A stretch of 64,000 nucleotides of DNA. It comes from UBA5614 sp963667535. Lineage in GTDB: Bacteria; Cloacimonadota; Cloacimonadia; Cloacimonadales; Cloacimonadaceae. A program made the position numbers and the translations under genes. Of the stretch, positions 8,374-17,561 are shown piece after piece; the first letter of the stretch is position 1; the number at the start of each line of letters is the position of its first letter. Location of the stretch: positions 2,666,001 through 2,730,000 of the forward strand of contig CAXXDU010000002.1 of the NCBI GenBank assembly GCA_963667535.2. The letters run 5' to 3'. The notes beneath the pieces are model-generated. The model did no database searches and was not told where the DNA came from. It worked only from the letters and a program-made list of their open reading frames with translations.

Positions 8374-8979
8374 ATGGGATTCTTTGCTAAAATATTCTTC
8401 ATGGCGTTGACAGCCCTCTTTGTTCAAAATTTTGTGCTGTCTCGTTTTCTTGGTCTATGCCCTTATCTGGGTGTTTCAAAGAAACTTGATTCTGCCTTTG
8501 GTATGGGACTCGCAGTTATCTTTGTTATGACACTGGCAGGTGCTTTTTGTTATCTGGTGGATGCTTATCTGCTGGTTCCTAATGGATTGCAATACCTGCG
8601 CACATTAGCATTCATCCTGCTCATTGCGGCACTTGTGCAATTTGTGGAAATGGTGATTCAAAAGAACTCCCCTGCACTGTATAAAGCCCTAGGCGTGTAT
8701 TTACCATTGATAACAACCAACTGTGCTGTTTTGGGCGTGGTTTTACTTAATACAACTCTCACCTGGCCAGATGGTAAAACCTATAATTTCCTTGATGCTA
8801 CCTTGAACGGCTTTTTCTCGGGAGTAGGTTTCACTTTTGTTTTACTGGCGATGGCTGGTATCCGCGAAAGGCTTGAATATGCCGATCTTCCGGAAAGTAT
8901 GAAAGGTATGCCAATCGGACTTATCCTTGCCGGCTGTATGGCTCTTGCTTTCTGGGGCTTTATGGGCTTTAAGATGTAA
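8374..8979 (+). CDS. rnfA: Rnf complex membrane subunit A
   Basis: 201 residues, about six membrane segments. FVQNFVLSRFLGLCPYLGVSKK and LITTNCAVLGVVLLN are the standard RnfA/NqrE motifs, with the paired Cys in GLCPYL and TTNCAVLG. The C-terminus (IREKLE-like GIRERLEYADLPES, KGMPIGLILAG) is also typical. RBS GAGGAG lies just upstream, two bases after the rnfE stop. Confidence 0.96.
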   Translation: MGFFAKIFFMALTALFVQNFVLSRFLGLCPYLGVSKKLDSAFGMGLAVIFVMTLAGAFCYLVDAYLLVPNGLQYLRTLAFILLIAALVQFVEMVIQKNSPALYKALGVYLPLITTNCAVLGVVLLNTTLTWPDGKTYNFLDATLNGFFSGVGFTFVLLAMAGIRERLEYADLPESMKGMPIGLILAGCMALAFWGFMGFKM

Positions 8980-8995
8980 GTGTGGGGAGTAAGAA

Positions 8996-10015
8996 ATGAT
9001 TAATATAACATTATTAGCTTTCCAGGCTTCCACAATTACTCTTCCGGTTATAATCGTTGGTGGATTGGGGCTGGTTTTTGGAGCAGTTCTTGCCGTTGCT
9101 GCGAGATTCTTTGCAGTTGAAGTTGACCCGAGAGTTGAACAAATCATGGCAATACTACCGGGTGCAAATTGTGGTGCTTGTGGTATGCCGGGATGTGGCG
9201 GATATGCTGATGCTATCGTTCATCAGGATGCAGATATTAATAAATGCGCTCCCGGTGGAGCCGGAGCTATGGCTCATATTGCTACCATTATGGGAAAAGA
9301 AGCGGTAGCTTCACAAAAGAAAATCGCTGTCTTCCATTGCAGTAGCGGTGGGTTTAAAAACACTAATTGGAAGTATAATTATGAAGGCATAGAAAGCTGT
9401 AAATCTGCAGTTAATATAGCTGACGGGCCAAACTCCTGCCGTTGGGGTTGTATGGGTTTCAACGATTGCCAACGTGTATGCCAGTTTGATGCAATTTCGA
9501 TTGATGAATTCGGTATGCGTTGTGTTAATAAAGAAAAGTGTACAGGTTGTGGAGCATGTGTAAAAGCCTGTCCACGCAAAATACCCTTGCTTGTCCCGGA
9601 TAAATTCTGCGTTTTTGTAAGATGTTCTTCAAAAGATAAAGGTCCTACTGCAAAAGTTCTTTGCGGAAGTGGACACTCTTGTATAGGATGTGGTTTATGT
9701 GCCAAGAAATGCCCAACTCAGGCTATAACAGTCGCGGCAAATCTGGCACGCATAGATTATAGTAAATGCGTAAATTGCGGTCAATGTGCTACAGTTTGCC
9801 CGACAAAAGCTATAGATGACCAATTATCAGGCAAACGCAAGAAAGCAAATATTATAACTGGCGGATGTATTGGTTGTACTATTTGCGCTAAAAACTGTCC
9901 GGTCAAAGCCATTACCGGGGAAGTCAAACAAGTACATGTAGTAAATCAGGAACTTTGTATTGGCTGTGCATTATGCGTAGAAAAATGTCCAAAGAAAACC
10001 ATTGAAATGGTTTAA
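8996..10015 (+). CDS. rnfB: Rnf complex polyferredoxin subunit B
   Basis: 339 residues. One N-terminal membrane helix (about 15-40), then the RnfB signature cluster GANCGACGMPGCGGYADAI with a fourth Cys in NKCAPGG, then six further four-cysteine sets: CRWGCMGFNDCQRVC, CTGCGACVKACP, CIGCGLCAKKCP, CVNCGQCATVCP, CIGCTICAKNCP and CIGCALCVEKCP. About seven iron-sulfur clusters are predicted, closer to the long Acetobacterium/Thermotoga RnfB than to the short proteobacterial RsxB. RnfB accepts electrons from reduced ferredoxin. It is last in the operon, with a strong terminator 23 bases after its stop. Confidence 0.97.
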   Translation: MINITLLAFQASTITLPVIIVGGLGLVFGAVLAVAARFFAVEVDPRVEQIMAILPGANCGACGMPGCGGYADAIVHQDADINKCAPGGAGAMAHIATIMGKEAVASQKKIAVFHCSSGGFKNTNWKYNYEGIESCKSAVNIADGPNSCRWGCMGFNDCQRVCQFDAISIDEFGMRCVNKEKCTGCGACVKACPRKIPLLVPDKFCVFVRCSSKDKGPTAKVLCGSGHSCIGCGLCAKKCPTQAITVAANLARIDYSKCVNCGQCATVCPTKAIDDQLSGKRKKANIITGGCIGCTICAKNCPVKAITGEVKQVHVVNQELCIGCALCVEKCPKKTIEMV

Positions 10016-10038
10016 ATGTTAATCAACAAATATTCAAT

Positions 10039-10072
10039 AACGGCTGTCTGCGATGGACAGCCGTTGTTTTAT
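10039..10072 (+). terminator. Rho-independent terminator of the rnf operon
   Basis: AACGGCTGTC (10039-10048) pairs perfectly with GACAGCCGTT (10056-10065) across a 7-base loop and is followed by GTTTTATTT. Confidence 0.9.
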
Positions 10073-10100
10073 TTAATAATAATAACCCCTTGGAGGGATA

Positions 10101-10589
10101 ATGACTAAACAAATGTACTTAAGTTTCAAAATTTTTGCTACTACGCTCATCCTATCATTCTTATTAACCTCTTGCAGTACTTCTCAACAAAATGCTGTAC
10201 CACGTGAAATGCTTGGCACCTGGGTTGGTTTCGGACATCACGTATTAGCATCTGAGTTTCTTGACCAAAAAGAAATCTCCGTAATGCTTATAATAACAGA
10301 AAAAGGCAATATCAGTGGTTATATCGGCGATGCATCAATTCAAAAAACTGAATTAAGCAAAACCCCTTGGTGGCTCAGATTAATAGGTAATGAAAAATAC
10401 CGTTCTATAGTACAATTGAGTGGCAATATAGTCAATCAGGAAAGTTTTAAAAGAGAAGGTGGCACTCTGTTCTTTAGGAAGTTAGGCACCGATGAAATGA
10501 TTTGTGATTTTACATCAATCGGAAGTAAAGTAGATTCAAAGAATATGGCTTTACCCATTAAGAACATCGTACTTCGCCATCCTGAATAA
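10101..10589 (+). CDS. Hypothetical lipoprotein
   Basis: 162 residues. The N-terminus is a lipoprotein signal (hydrophobic FATTLILSFL then lipobox LTSC, Cys near residue 25). The mature part contains GTWVGFGHH, a likely beta-rich segment (VMLIITEKGNISGYIG) and LSGNIV. That pattern fits a small lipocalin- or DUF-type beta-barrel but I recognise no family. RBS GGAGGG upstream. It sits between the rnf terminator and corA and appears monocistronic. Confidence 0.75.
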   Translation: MTKQMYLSFKIFATTLILSFLLTSCSTSQQNAVPREMLGTWVGFGHHVLASEFLDQKEISVMLIITEKGNISGYIGDASIQKTELSKTPWWLRLIGNEKYRSIVQLSGNIVNQESFKREGGTLFFRKLGTDEMICDFTSIGSKVDSKNMALPIKNIVLRHPE

Positions 10590-10653
10590 TGATCAGATTA
10601 GCATATTAAGTTTACAAAACTCTACAATATTTGAATTTCACATATTCTGCCGG

Positions 10654-10672
10654 GATAAGCTAACAGCTTATC
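10654..10672 (+). terminator. Short hairpin, possible terminator
   Basis: GATAAGCT (10654-10661) and AGCTTATC (10665-10672) with a 3-base loop; the following TTTATGG is only weakly T-rich. Confidence 0.4.
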
Positions 10673-10783
10673 TTTATGGCATTTATTCAATAAATCTGTT
10701 GCCAGATTCCCTACCTAGAAAAAAATGGCAATGAAATGCTTTGGTTATATCTGAAGCTTCTTCAAATTGGAAAGGAGGTTACA

Positions 10784-11716
10784 ATGATTAACGCTTACTT
10801 GAATGGCGGGACAAAGTTTACTCCTACTGAAAATTTAGATGAAGCCTTTTGGATACATTTGGATGAACCGGATACTGCTGAGATTCAGCAGGTGATTACC
10901 AAATTTGAGCTTCCGGAAGATTTTGTTGTAGATTTGCAGGATGCTGACGAAAATTCCCGCCTCGAATATGAAGATGGCGCAATATTGATTATCATGAGGG
11001 TACCTGTTTTTTATAAACATAAAACTTCCCGGCTACCCTTTGCCACTGTTCCATTGGGTTTGATAATATTACCTGACAAAATTGTATCTATATCGTACTT
11101 CGATCAGGAAGTTCTAACTTCTTTTTTGGAAGGGAAATACCGTCCATTTAACATTTCTCCCCAGAGCTTTATTCTAAATATTAATCTCAGAACCTCTGTT
11201 TATTATCTTCGCTTTTTGAAAGAGATTAACCGCAGAACCAATAATATTGAGAATGAATTACATGTCTCGATGAAAAATAAAGAGCTTATACGTTTACTAA
11301 GATTGGAAAAGTCCTTAGTCTATTTTACCACATCTCTTAAAGCTAATGAACTTATTCTTGAGAGAATACAACGTTCTCGGTGGTTACAAAACGACCCTGA
11401 GGGTGAAGACATGATAGATGATGTCATCATTGAAAACAAGCAGGCAATTGATATGGCAAATATCTATAGTGATATTCTCAGTGGAATGATGGATGCTTTT
11501 GCATCCGTTATATCCAACAACTTAAATATTGTCATGAAGTTTTTGACTGTTATTACAATCATAATAGCTCTTCCAACCATGATATTCAGTATGTACGGGA
11601 TGAATATTCATCTGCCTTTGATGGAATCACCCTGGGCGTTTTTATTTGTTATCGGTCTTTCACTTATCTTCGCACTTGTAATGATCTTTATCTTTATCAG
11701 AAAAAAGTACTTCTAG
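10784..11716 (+). CDS. corA: CorA-family divalent cation (Mg2+) transporter
   Basis: 310 residues from ATG 10784, chosen because AAAGGAGGT lies seven bases upstream; an upstream TTG at 10736 has no such site. The large N-terminal cytoplasmic domain contains FWIHLDEP near its start. Two C-terminal membrane helices follow, the first ending in the invariant pore motif YGMN (SMYGMNIHLPL). The protein ends with a Lys/Arg-rich tail (IRKKYF). CorA forms a pentameric channel for Mg2+ (sometimes Co2+ or Zn2+). It precedes queD by 13 bases and may be co-transcribed with queD and engB. Confidence 0.93.
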   Translation: MINAYLNGGTKFTPTENLDEAFWIHLDEPDTAEIQQVITKFELPEDFVVDLQDADENSRLEYEDGAILIIMRVPVFYKHKTSRLPFATVPLGLIILPDKIVSISYFDQEVLTSFLEGKYRPFNISPQSFILNINLRTSVYYLRFLKEINRRTNNIENELHVSMKNKELIRLLRLEKSLVYFTTSLKANELILERIQRSRWLQNDPEGEDMIDDVIIENKQAIDMANIYSDILSGMMDAFASVISNNLNIVMKFLTVITIIIALPTMIFSMYGMNIHLPLMESPWAFLFVIGLSLIFALVMIFIFIRKKYF

Positions 11717-11729
11717 AGAGAAATAAACT

Positions 11730-12098
11730 ATGTATAAACTAAATGTCATCGGGACTTTCGCTTCTGCCCATAAACTCAAGGGATATGAGGGATTATGCAA
11801 AAATCTGCATGGTCACAATTGGAAAGTACGCTTATGTGTTATGTGTGACCATTTGGATGAAATAGGTATGGCTATGGACTTCGGCATATTAAAGCAAAAG
11901 CTTAACGAATTGTTATCAGAGCTTGACCATCAATATCTTAACGATTTACCAGCATTTCAGATTCAAAACCCTACTTCTGAAAACATAGCCTGTTATATCT
12001 TTGACAGTATGGGAAAGAAGCTTTCCATGTGTTCCTGTGAAGTAGTAGAAATCGAAGTCTGGGAATCTGAAAAAGCTTCTGTGATTTACGGATTATGA
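11730..12098 (+). CDS. queD: 6-carboxy-5,6,7,8-tetrahydropterin synthase
   Basis: 122 residues. Zinc ligands of the family are visible: H in FASAHKL and the HGHNW pair, with the catalytic Cys in LCKNLHGH (C-x3-H-x-H). MAMDFGILK and LDHQYLND are standard QueD/PTPS segments, and NPTSENIA plus the E in VWESEKAS complete the pterin-binding set. QueD makes carboxytetrahydropterin in the queuosine (preQ0) pathway. The other queuosine genes are not in this window. The stop overlaps the engB start (ATGA). Confidence 0.92.
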   Translation: MYKLNVIGTFASAHKLKGYEGLCKNLHGHNWKVRLCVMCDHLDEIGMAMDFGILKQKLNELLSELDHQYLNDLPAFQIQNPTSENIACYIFDSMGKKLSMCSCEVVEIEVWESEKASVIYGL

Positions 12099-12706
12099 TA
12101 CGCATTGTAGAATCATTTTACGTTAAAAGCGCTGTTGAACCCAAGGATTATCCAGCATCAGCATATGCTGAATTTGCCTTTGCAGGGCGTTCCAATGTAG
12201 GTAAAAGCTCTTTAATAAATATTCTCACCAATAAACACCTATTAGCCAAAATCAGCCGTCACCCCGGAAAGACAAGAACGTTAAATTTTTTCCTGATTCG
12301 CTGGAAAGATGACGAAAACGCTCAGCAAGGCTTCATGCAATTCACTGACTTTCCCGGATATGGTTTTGCTGAAATCGGACTGGCTGAACAGGAAAAGTGG
12401 CGTCAGATGATAGATAAATATTTAAACCTGCGTCAGCAACTAAAAGGTATTGCTGTTTTAGTCGATATACGTCATCCGGCAGATCCAAAAGATAAAACAA
12501 TGTTGGAAATGCTCAGGCTTAGAAACATTGACCATTGCGTTATAGCGACTAAATCAGATAAAATAGCAAAAAGCAAAATACCACAGACAATCAAGTTACT
12601 TTCAACTCAGCTAAATCTGGGTGATAAGCCCATGTTTGCTACTTCTTCCGAAAAGAATACAGGCATCGACGCTGTCATCGCCTGGTTCGAATCCCGCTTA
12701 AGATAA
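12095..12706 (+). CDS. engB: Ribosome biogenesis GTPase EngB (YsxC/YihA)
   Basis: 203 residues. G1 motif GRSNVGKSSLIN, switch region with PGKTRTLNFF, G3 motif DFPGYGFA, G4 motif TKSDK and G5 motif TSSEKNTG are all in order. EngB assists assembly of the large ribosomal subunit. It is translationally coupled to queD; mnmG follows after 14 bases. Confidence 0.96.
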   Translation: MIRIVESFYVKSAVEPKDYPASAYAEFAFAGRSNVGKSSLINILTNKHLLAKISRHPGKTRTLNFFLIRWKDDENAQQGFMQFTDFPGYGFAEIGLAEQEKWRQMIDKYLNLRQQLKGIAVLVDIRHPADPKDKTMLEMLRLRNIDHCVIATKSDKIAKSKIPQTIKLLSTQLNLGDKPMFATSSEKNTGIDAVIAWFESRLR

Positions 12707-12720
12707 TTCTCCTTTCTTAT

Positions 12721-14586
12721 ATGAATTCTTCTCACTATGACATCCTCGTTATTGGCGCAGGTCACGCAGGTGTAGAAGCAGCTTTAGCCTGTTCCAGAAT
12801 GGGCGCTGATACAGCTGTTTTCGTGATTAAAATGGAATCCATCGGCAGAATGAGCTGTAATCCGTCGGTCGGAGGTCCCGCCAAAGGTCATCTCGCACGG
12901 GAAATTGATGCTCTGGGTGGAGAAATCGGCTTTGTTGCAGATTTAACCGGCATCCACTATCGTATGCTTAATAAAAAGAAGGGGCCGGCTGTCTGGGCAC
13001 CGCGGGCACAGAATGACAGACTAATGTATTCCCTCATAATGAGAGAACATCTGGAACAACAAACCAATCTGCACATCATAGAAGCCAACGTTTGTGAACT
13101 GATAATAGAACATCAAACTATCAAGGGAGTCACAACTACACTTGGAAAGAGTTATACTGCTGAGAAAGTAATTGTAGCCAGTGGTACTTTTTTGAACGGA
13201 TTGATACATGTGGGTGCTGTTTCCTTCCCGGGTGGAAGAAGCGGTGAACCTTCTGCGACAGGCCTATCGGAATCTCTCATCAAAGCTGGTCTTAGGCTTA
13301 ACCGTTTTAAAACAGGAACACCTCCACGAATTGATATGCGTACTCTAAATTACAATCTTCTGGAAGCTCAACCCGGTGACAATCCACCACATGGCTTTTC
13401 CTTTTACAGAGATGTAACACTCAAAAACTCTGTCGCTTGTTTGATTACACATACTACTGCAACAACTCATAAAATCATTGCCGATAATATTAAGATGTCT
13501 TCCCTTTACGGTGGTTACATCAAAGGCATCGGGCCTCGATACTGTCCTTCAATTGAAGATAAGATAGTGAAATTCCCTGATAAAGAAACACACCATATTT
13601 TCATCGAACCTGAAGGGATAAACACTCATGAAGGATATGTGAACGGCATATCAACCAGTTTGCCACCCGATATACAGGAAGCAATCATACATTCCATCCC
13701 GGGTATGGAAACAGCCTCAGTGATGAGATATGGTTATGCCATAGAGTATGATTACGTTGAGCCTGAGGAAATTCTACCTACTATGGAAACAAAAAAGATT
13801 AAGGGATTGTATCTGGCTGGACAAATCAACGGAACTTCAGGCTATGAAGAAGCAGCAGCTCAGGGTTTGATGGCAGGAATTAATACTGTGCTTTCTCTGG
13901 ATAATAAGGACCCGTTCATTTTAACCCGTTCAGATGCCTATATTGGTGTTTTAATAGATGACCTGGTTACTAAAGGAACAAATGAGCCCTACAGAATGTT
14001 CACCTCCCGTGCTGAATACAGATTGTGGTTGAGACAGGATAATGCTGATGAAAGGCTGATGCAGAGGGGTTATCAATTAGGGCTCGTATCCGACGTCCGT
14101 TGGCGCAAATTCCAGAATATGCTGTCGGTCAAAGAACGTGAAATGCTTTTTCTCAAATCTAATAATTGCACTATCGTTAATGATTTGCTCCAACCTGACA
14201 AATATGCAATTTTACTTAAGCGCCCGGAAATAACTATTGACGCCTTAAGACGTTTCGGATATACATATCCTGATGATCTGAGTATAGATATTGCTACCCG
14301 TATTGAACTGGAAATAAAATATGAAGGCTATCTGAAAAGACAACAAGAAGAATTGCACCGATTTGCTTCAGCAGAACAGATTAATATTCCTGATGACGTG
14401 GATTTTTTAAAAATCGAGACGATTGCCTGGGAAGCCAGAGAAAAAATGGCTCGCATCAGACCCCACAATATTGGTCAGGCGATGCGTATTCCGGGAGTAA
14501 ATTATACTGATGCTTCAGCTTTAATGATTTGGCTGAGAAAGCATTACTATCAAGATAATGAAACTGTAAATGAGGATAAAGAATGA
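12721..14586 (+). CDS. mnmG: tRNA uridine-5-carboxymethylaminomethyl modification enzyme
   Basis: 621 residues, normal family length. N-terminal FAD motif DILVIGAGHAGVEAA, then SCNPSVGGPAKGHLAREIDALGG, RMLNKKKGPAVWAPRAQ, FRTGTPPRI-like FKTGTPPRID and AGQINGTSGYEEAAAQG, all MnmG/GidA signatures. The C-terminal helical domain ends with RPHNIGQAMRIPGV. With MnmE it modifies U34 of several tRNAs; mnmE is not in this window. No strong Shine-Dalgarno is visible before ATG 12721, but the start matches the family. The stop overlaps the next start (ATGA). Confidence 0.97.
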   Translation: MNSSHYDILVIGAGHAGVEAALACSRMGADTAVFVIKMESIGRMSCNPSVGGPAKGHLAREIDALGGEIGFVADLTGIHYRMLNKKKGPAVWAPRAQNDRLMYSLIMREHLEQQTNLHIIEANVCELIIEHQTIKGVTTTLGKSYTAEKVIVASGTFLNGLIHVGAVSFPGGRSGEPSATGLSESLIKAGLRLNRFKTGTPPRIDMRTLNYNLLEAQPGDNPPHGFSFYRDVTLKNSVACLITHTTATTHKIIADNIKMSSLYGGYIKGIGPRYCPSIEDKIVKFPDKETHHIFIEPEGINTHEGYVNGISTSLPPDIQEAIIHSIPGMETASVMRYGYAIEYDYVEPEEILPTMETKKIKGLYLAGQINGTSGYEEAAAQGLMAGINTVLSLDNKDPFILTRSDAYIGVLIDDLVTKGTNEPYRMFTSRAEYRLWLRQDNADERLMQRGYQLGLVSDVRWRKFQNMLSVKEREMLFLKSNNCTIVNDLLQPDKYAILLKRPEITIDALRRFGYTYPDDLSIDIATRIELEIKYEGYLKRQQEELHRFASAEQINIPDDVDFLKIETIAWEAREKMARIRPHNIGQAMRIPGVNYTDASALMIWLRKHYYQDNETVNEDKE

Positions 14587-15428
14587 CTACAAAACGATAT
14601 TGCTTAGCCCTACTTGTAATAATTTTGTCTATAAGCTTCATGTGCTGCAGCCAAAATAAAAACAAACCTGCACCTGCTCCGTCAACAGATGGATTTAAGT
14701 TACCAACTATCAGCAAAACTACTTATCCGGTTATCAACCTTCCCGTGTGGCTTTTATATGTTCCTGAAGGCAAAAACGCTGTCGGTATTGCCTGGGATAC
14801 ACCCCAAAAACCAAAATTAGTTAACAAATATGCTCATGACTTTGCAACAACCTCTCTTGCGAATAATCATAGCCCGTATGCTGCTGATAAATCTACCATC
14901 ATAGAATATGCAGAACAAAATGATGCTGAAATAAAAGAAGATGGCTTTAAAGTAACTGTTTCTCCCGACCCCGACTATAAGCTACAAGCAGACAGAAGCA
15001 TCAAATATTATGCTGAAACTGCTTTTAATGGCTATAAACTTTTTCTCTACAGTTTAGATACACCTGAAATTAATAAAGATATCATACAGGCATCTGTTGC
15101 CAATACCCCGGAATGGTGTAAAAATGACATAACCTATACTGAGGGTGATTATATCTATACCATCGGCTTTGCACAGGATGCAAGTTTGATTAATGCCTGG
15201 AAACAAGCCCAGGAAAATGGGCTTAAGAAGATGGCTCAATACCGTTTGATGAATATCGTTAGTTTGGTTCGTACCACTGTTGGCCTGACCAATAAGATGC
15301 AGATAGTTGAAACTACACTTAAAAGTCCTGATGCATCTATCAATAAAACTTGGCTCTTTCAAAAGATAGTTAATAATTCATCAGATTATAGTGTATTTCT
15401 CTTGCTAAAATCAAAAAAGACATTATGA
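14583..15428 (+). CDS. LPP20-like lipoprotein
   Basis: 281 residues. Lipoprotein signal with lipobox near SFMCCSQ (Cys about residue 20), then a Pro-rich segment. Two halves are visible: residues 35-160, beginning with a P-V-W-L-L-Y-V-P-E-G motif, and residues 170-280 with TPEWCKND and YIYTIGFAQDASLINAWKQA. The second half fits the LPP20/SLBB-like lipoprotein fold, in which W...Y-x-x-G-x-A precedes a helix. Anchored in the inner or outer membrane by inference. Coupled to mnmG and kdsB by ATGA overlaps on both sides. Confidence 0.7.
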   Translation: MTTKRYCLALLVIILSISFMCCSQNKNKPAPAPSTDGFKLPTISKTTYPVINLPVWLLYVPEGKNAVGIAWDTPQKPKLVNKYAHDFATTSLANNHSPYAADKSTIIEYAEQNDAEIKEDGFKVTVSPDPDYKLQADRSIKYYAETAFNGYKLFLYSLDTPEINKDIIQASVANTPEWCKNDITYTEGDYIYTIGFAQDASLINAWKQAQENGLKKMAQYRLMNIVSLVRTTVGLTNKMQIVETTLKSPDASINKTWLFQKIVNNSSDYSVFLLLKSKKTL

Positions 15429-16141
15429 AGATAATCGCTGTCATCCCGGCTCGTTACTCATCTGTCAGATTTCCCGGCAAACCTTTGGCTATTCTGCATG
15501 GTAAAACGATTATCCGGCATGTATATGAACGCGTCCTGGACAGCAATTTGTTTCACGATGTTATTGTTGCTACAGATGATGAACGTATTGTAGATGAGGT
15601 CAAAAGCTTCAACGGCAGATTTAAGATGACCTCTGTAAATCACCCCAGCGGAAGTGACAGAATTGCTGAAGTGATTGCCGATTTGGATTGCGATGTGGTT
15701 TTTAATATTCAAGGTGATGAGCCTATGATTGATGCAGATTCTCTTGGCGGACTGGTTTCCGTTTTTCAGGATAATACTGTCAAGGTCGGTTCTCTTATGA
15801 CTCAGATTACCAATCCTGATGACCTGCACAACCCAAACTGCGTAAAAGTCGTCACAGATGTCAATAATAATGCTCTCTATTTCTCCCGCTCAATCATTCC
15901 CTTTGACCGTGATGCCAGTCAAAACGCAAGGTATTACCGTCATATCGGCGTCTATGCCTATAGAAAACAAACCTTACTTGATTTTATTAAACTTCCGCAA
16001 AGCAAATTGGAACAAATTGAAAAGCTTGAACAACTCCGCCTGCTAGAAAACAATATTCCCATCCGCATGATAATTACAGCTTATCAAGGCATCGGTATTG
16101 ACACTCCTGATGACTTAATCAAAGTTCAAGCTTTAGCTTGA
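15425..16141 (+). CDS. kdsB: 3-deoxy-manno-octulosonate cytidylyltransferase (CMP-Kdo synthetase)
   Basis: 238 residues. Nucleotidyltransferase N-terminus VIPARYSSVRFPGKPL, then VATDDERI, HPSGSDRIAEV and the metal/sugar site NIQGDEPMID, all KdsB motifs. It activates Kdo with CTP for lipopolysaccharide core assembly, implying a Gram-negative envelope. kdsD for the same pathway lies at 26619. Confidence 0.96.
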   Translation: MKIIAVIPARYSSVRFPGKPLAILHGKTIIRHVYERVLDSNLFHDVIVATDDERIVDEVKSFNGRFKMTSVNHPSGSDRIAEVIADLDCDVVFNIQGDEPMIDADSLGGLVSVFQDNTVKVGSLMTQITNPDDLHNPNCVKVVTDVNNNALYFSRSIIPFDRDASQNARYYRHIGVYAYRKQTLLDFIKLPQSKLEQIEKLEQLRLLENNIPIRMIITAYQGIGIDTPDDLIKVQALA

Positions 16142-16194
16142 CATTTAATCTAAAACTTTTACAAAGTCCCATAATAATTTAGTTATGAGGAAAA

Positions 16195-16311
16195 AATGGA
16201 ATCAGAACCTGAGCCTGGTCGATTGTACAGTCCTGAAAAAGGACTTAAGGGAAGGTGTCTGTAAAAAGTTAGTCCTTCCCTGAATAACCCCACTTTTAGG
16301 GAGGATTAACT
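16195..16311 (+). promoter_or_regulatory. Structured leader with mutually exclusive pairings upstream of Mg/Mn pair
   Basis: Three overlapping stems are possible. AGTCC (16229-16233) with GGACT (16241-16245) around a short loop. AAGGACT (16239-16245) with AGTCCTT (16271-16277). AGGGAAGG (16248-16255) with CCTTCCCT (16274-16281). The second competes with both others for the same bases, the hallmark of a switching leader. The sequence does not match the M-box or the yybP-ykoY consensus as I recall them. The following AGGGAGG is the ribosome-binding site of the next gene. Confidence 0.5.
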
Positions 16312-17550
16312 ATGAAAACTTTTTACCTCAGTCAGGTTATCCGCCACAATCTACGCAGTCCATCCGGAGTTGTGCTTGGCAAAATAACAGATTTGGTTGT
16401 TGATGGAAGTCTGGAAAGGCCTAAAGTAGTTGCAGCCAAAATCAAATCAGGCAAAAAATCCCGTTACATTGATCTGAAATATCATACTATAACCGGAGAA
16501 AAAGACAAAGTAAGACTTGTCTGTCCTTCGATTATTGACTTTGACATTTCTTCAATCCATGCTCTATTCTTGGTAAAGAACATTCTGGATAAGCAAGTTG
16601 TTGATATTTCTGACCGTAAAGTAGTAAGAGTAAATGATCTGAGGCTTATCAACATCCAGTCGGGAACTTATCTGTTAGCAGTAGATGTAGGCTGGGAAGG
16701 GTTACTGCGCCGCTTAGGTGTTGATAAATCTGTAGAAACCCTATTAAAACCTTTCAAAGGAAATATCCCCAGCGAATTCATTCTTTGGAAAGAAGTGGAA
16801 GCAATTAATTACAAAGGATATGGAATCCAGCTATCCAAGCCTTACAACAAGCTCTCAACATTGCATCCATCTGACCTTGCTGATATTCTGGAAGAGTTGG
16901 ATAGTAAATCACTTTTGGAAGTATTCTCCTCTCTTGATGAAGAGCAGGCTGCCGATGTTTTAGAGGAAATGGAGCCAGAGGTTCAACAGGATGTTGTCAA
17001 AAGCCTTTCTGTGGAAAAAGCTGCTGACCTGCTGGAAAAGATGCCGGCTGATGAAGCAGCTGATATTTTAGATGATCTGGAAGACGACCGGGCAGAAGAA
17101 CTTCTGAAAGAAATGGAAACCGAAGCCTCAGAAGAAATCAGAGAATTGATGGAATACCCTGAACATCATGTAGGTAGTCTGATGTCTACTGATTTTATCT
17201 CTTTTCATCCATCTACAACTGTTGCCGATACTATTGCAGAACTTCGGAAACTCAAACCTGAAGCTAATACGATATATTCCATGTATATTATGGATAAGGA
17301 TGAAAGACTGGTTGCAAGCTTCTCACTGAGAGACCTGGTCATTTCCGAATCGAATATAAAACTCAATGAAATAATGAATAAGCACGTTATCTATGTATAT
17401 GACGACGATAAAATAAATTCCTTGTCAGAACTAATCTCAAAATATAACCTTTCCTCCATCCCTGTGGTTGACCATGATCATAAAATGGTGGGTATGGTCA
17501 TCATCGATGATGTAGTATTCAATTTACTCAGCCGTATCCGTAAGCGTTGA
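16312..17550 (+). CDS. PRC-barrel/MgtE-N/CBS protein without membrane domain
   Basis: 412 residues. Residues 1-175 contain two PRC-barrel-like stretches (SGVVLGKITDLVVDG and ILDKQVVDISDRKVVRVNDL). Residues 185-285 form an MgtE N-terminal superhelical domain with the repeated L-x-E-M-x-x-x-x-A-A-D-I/V-L-E/D pattern and many acidic residues. Residues 290-412 form a CBS pair (MSTDFISFHPSTTVADTI, IMNKHVIYVYDDDKI). No transmembrane helix follows, unlike true MgtE channels in which this module gates the pore in response to Mg2+. The Nramp-like gene starts 11 bases downstream, so the protein is probably the cytosolic sensor of that transporter (inference). Confidence 0.85.
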   Translation: MKTFYLSQVIRHNLRSPSGVVLGKITDLVVDGSLERPKVVAAKIKSGKKSRYIDLKYHTITGEKDKVRLVCPSIIDFDISSIHALFLVKNILDKQVVDISDRKVVRVNDLRLINIQSGTYLLAVDVGWEGLLRRLGVDKSVETLLKPFKGNIPSEFILWKEVEAINYKGYGIQLSKPYNKLSTLHPSDLADILEELDSKSLLEVFSSLDEEQAADVLEEMEPEVQQDVVKSLSVEKAADLLEKMPADEAADILDDLEDDRAEELLKEMETEASEEIRELMEYPEHHVGSLMSTDFISFHPSTTVADTIAELRKLKPEANTIYSMYIMDKDERLVASFSLRDLVISESNIKLNEIMNKHVIYVYDDDKINSLSELISKYNLSSIPVVDHDHKMVGMVIIDDVVFNLLSRIRKR

Positions 17551-17561
17551 CATAAGTAAGC

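Noticed and set aside
16195..16311. M-box or yybP-ykoY riboswitch
   Set aside because: Position fits, but the conserved core strings of both classes, as I recall them, are not found. Reported only as a structured leader.
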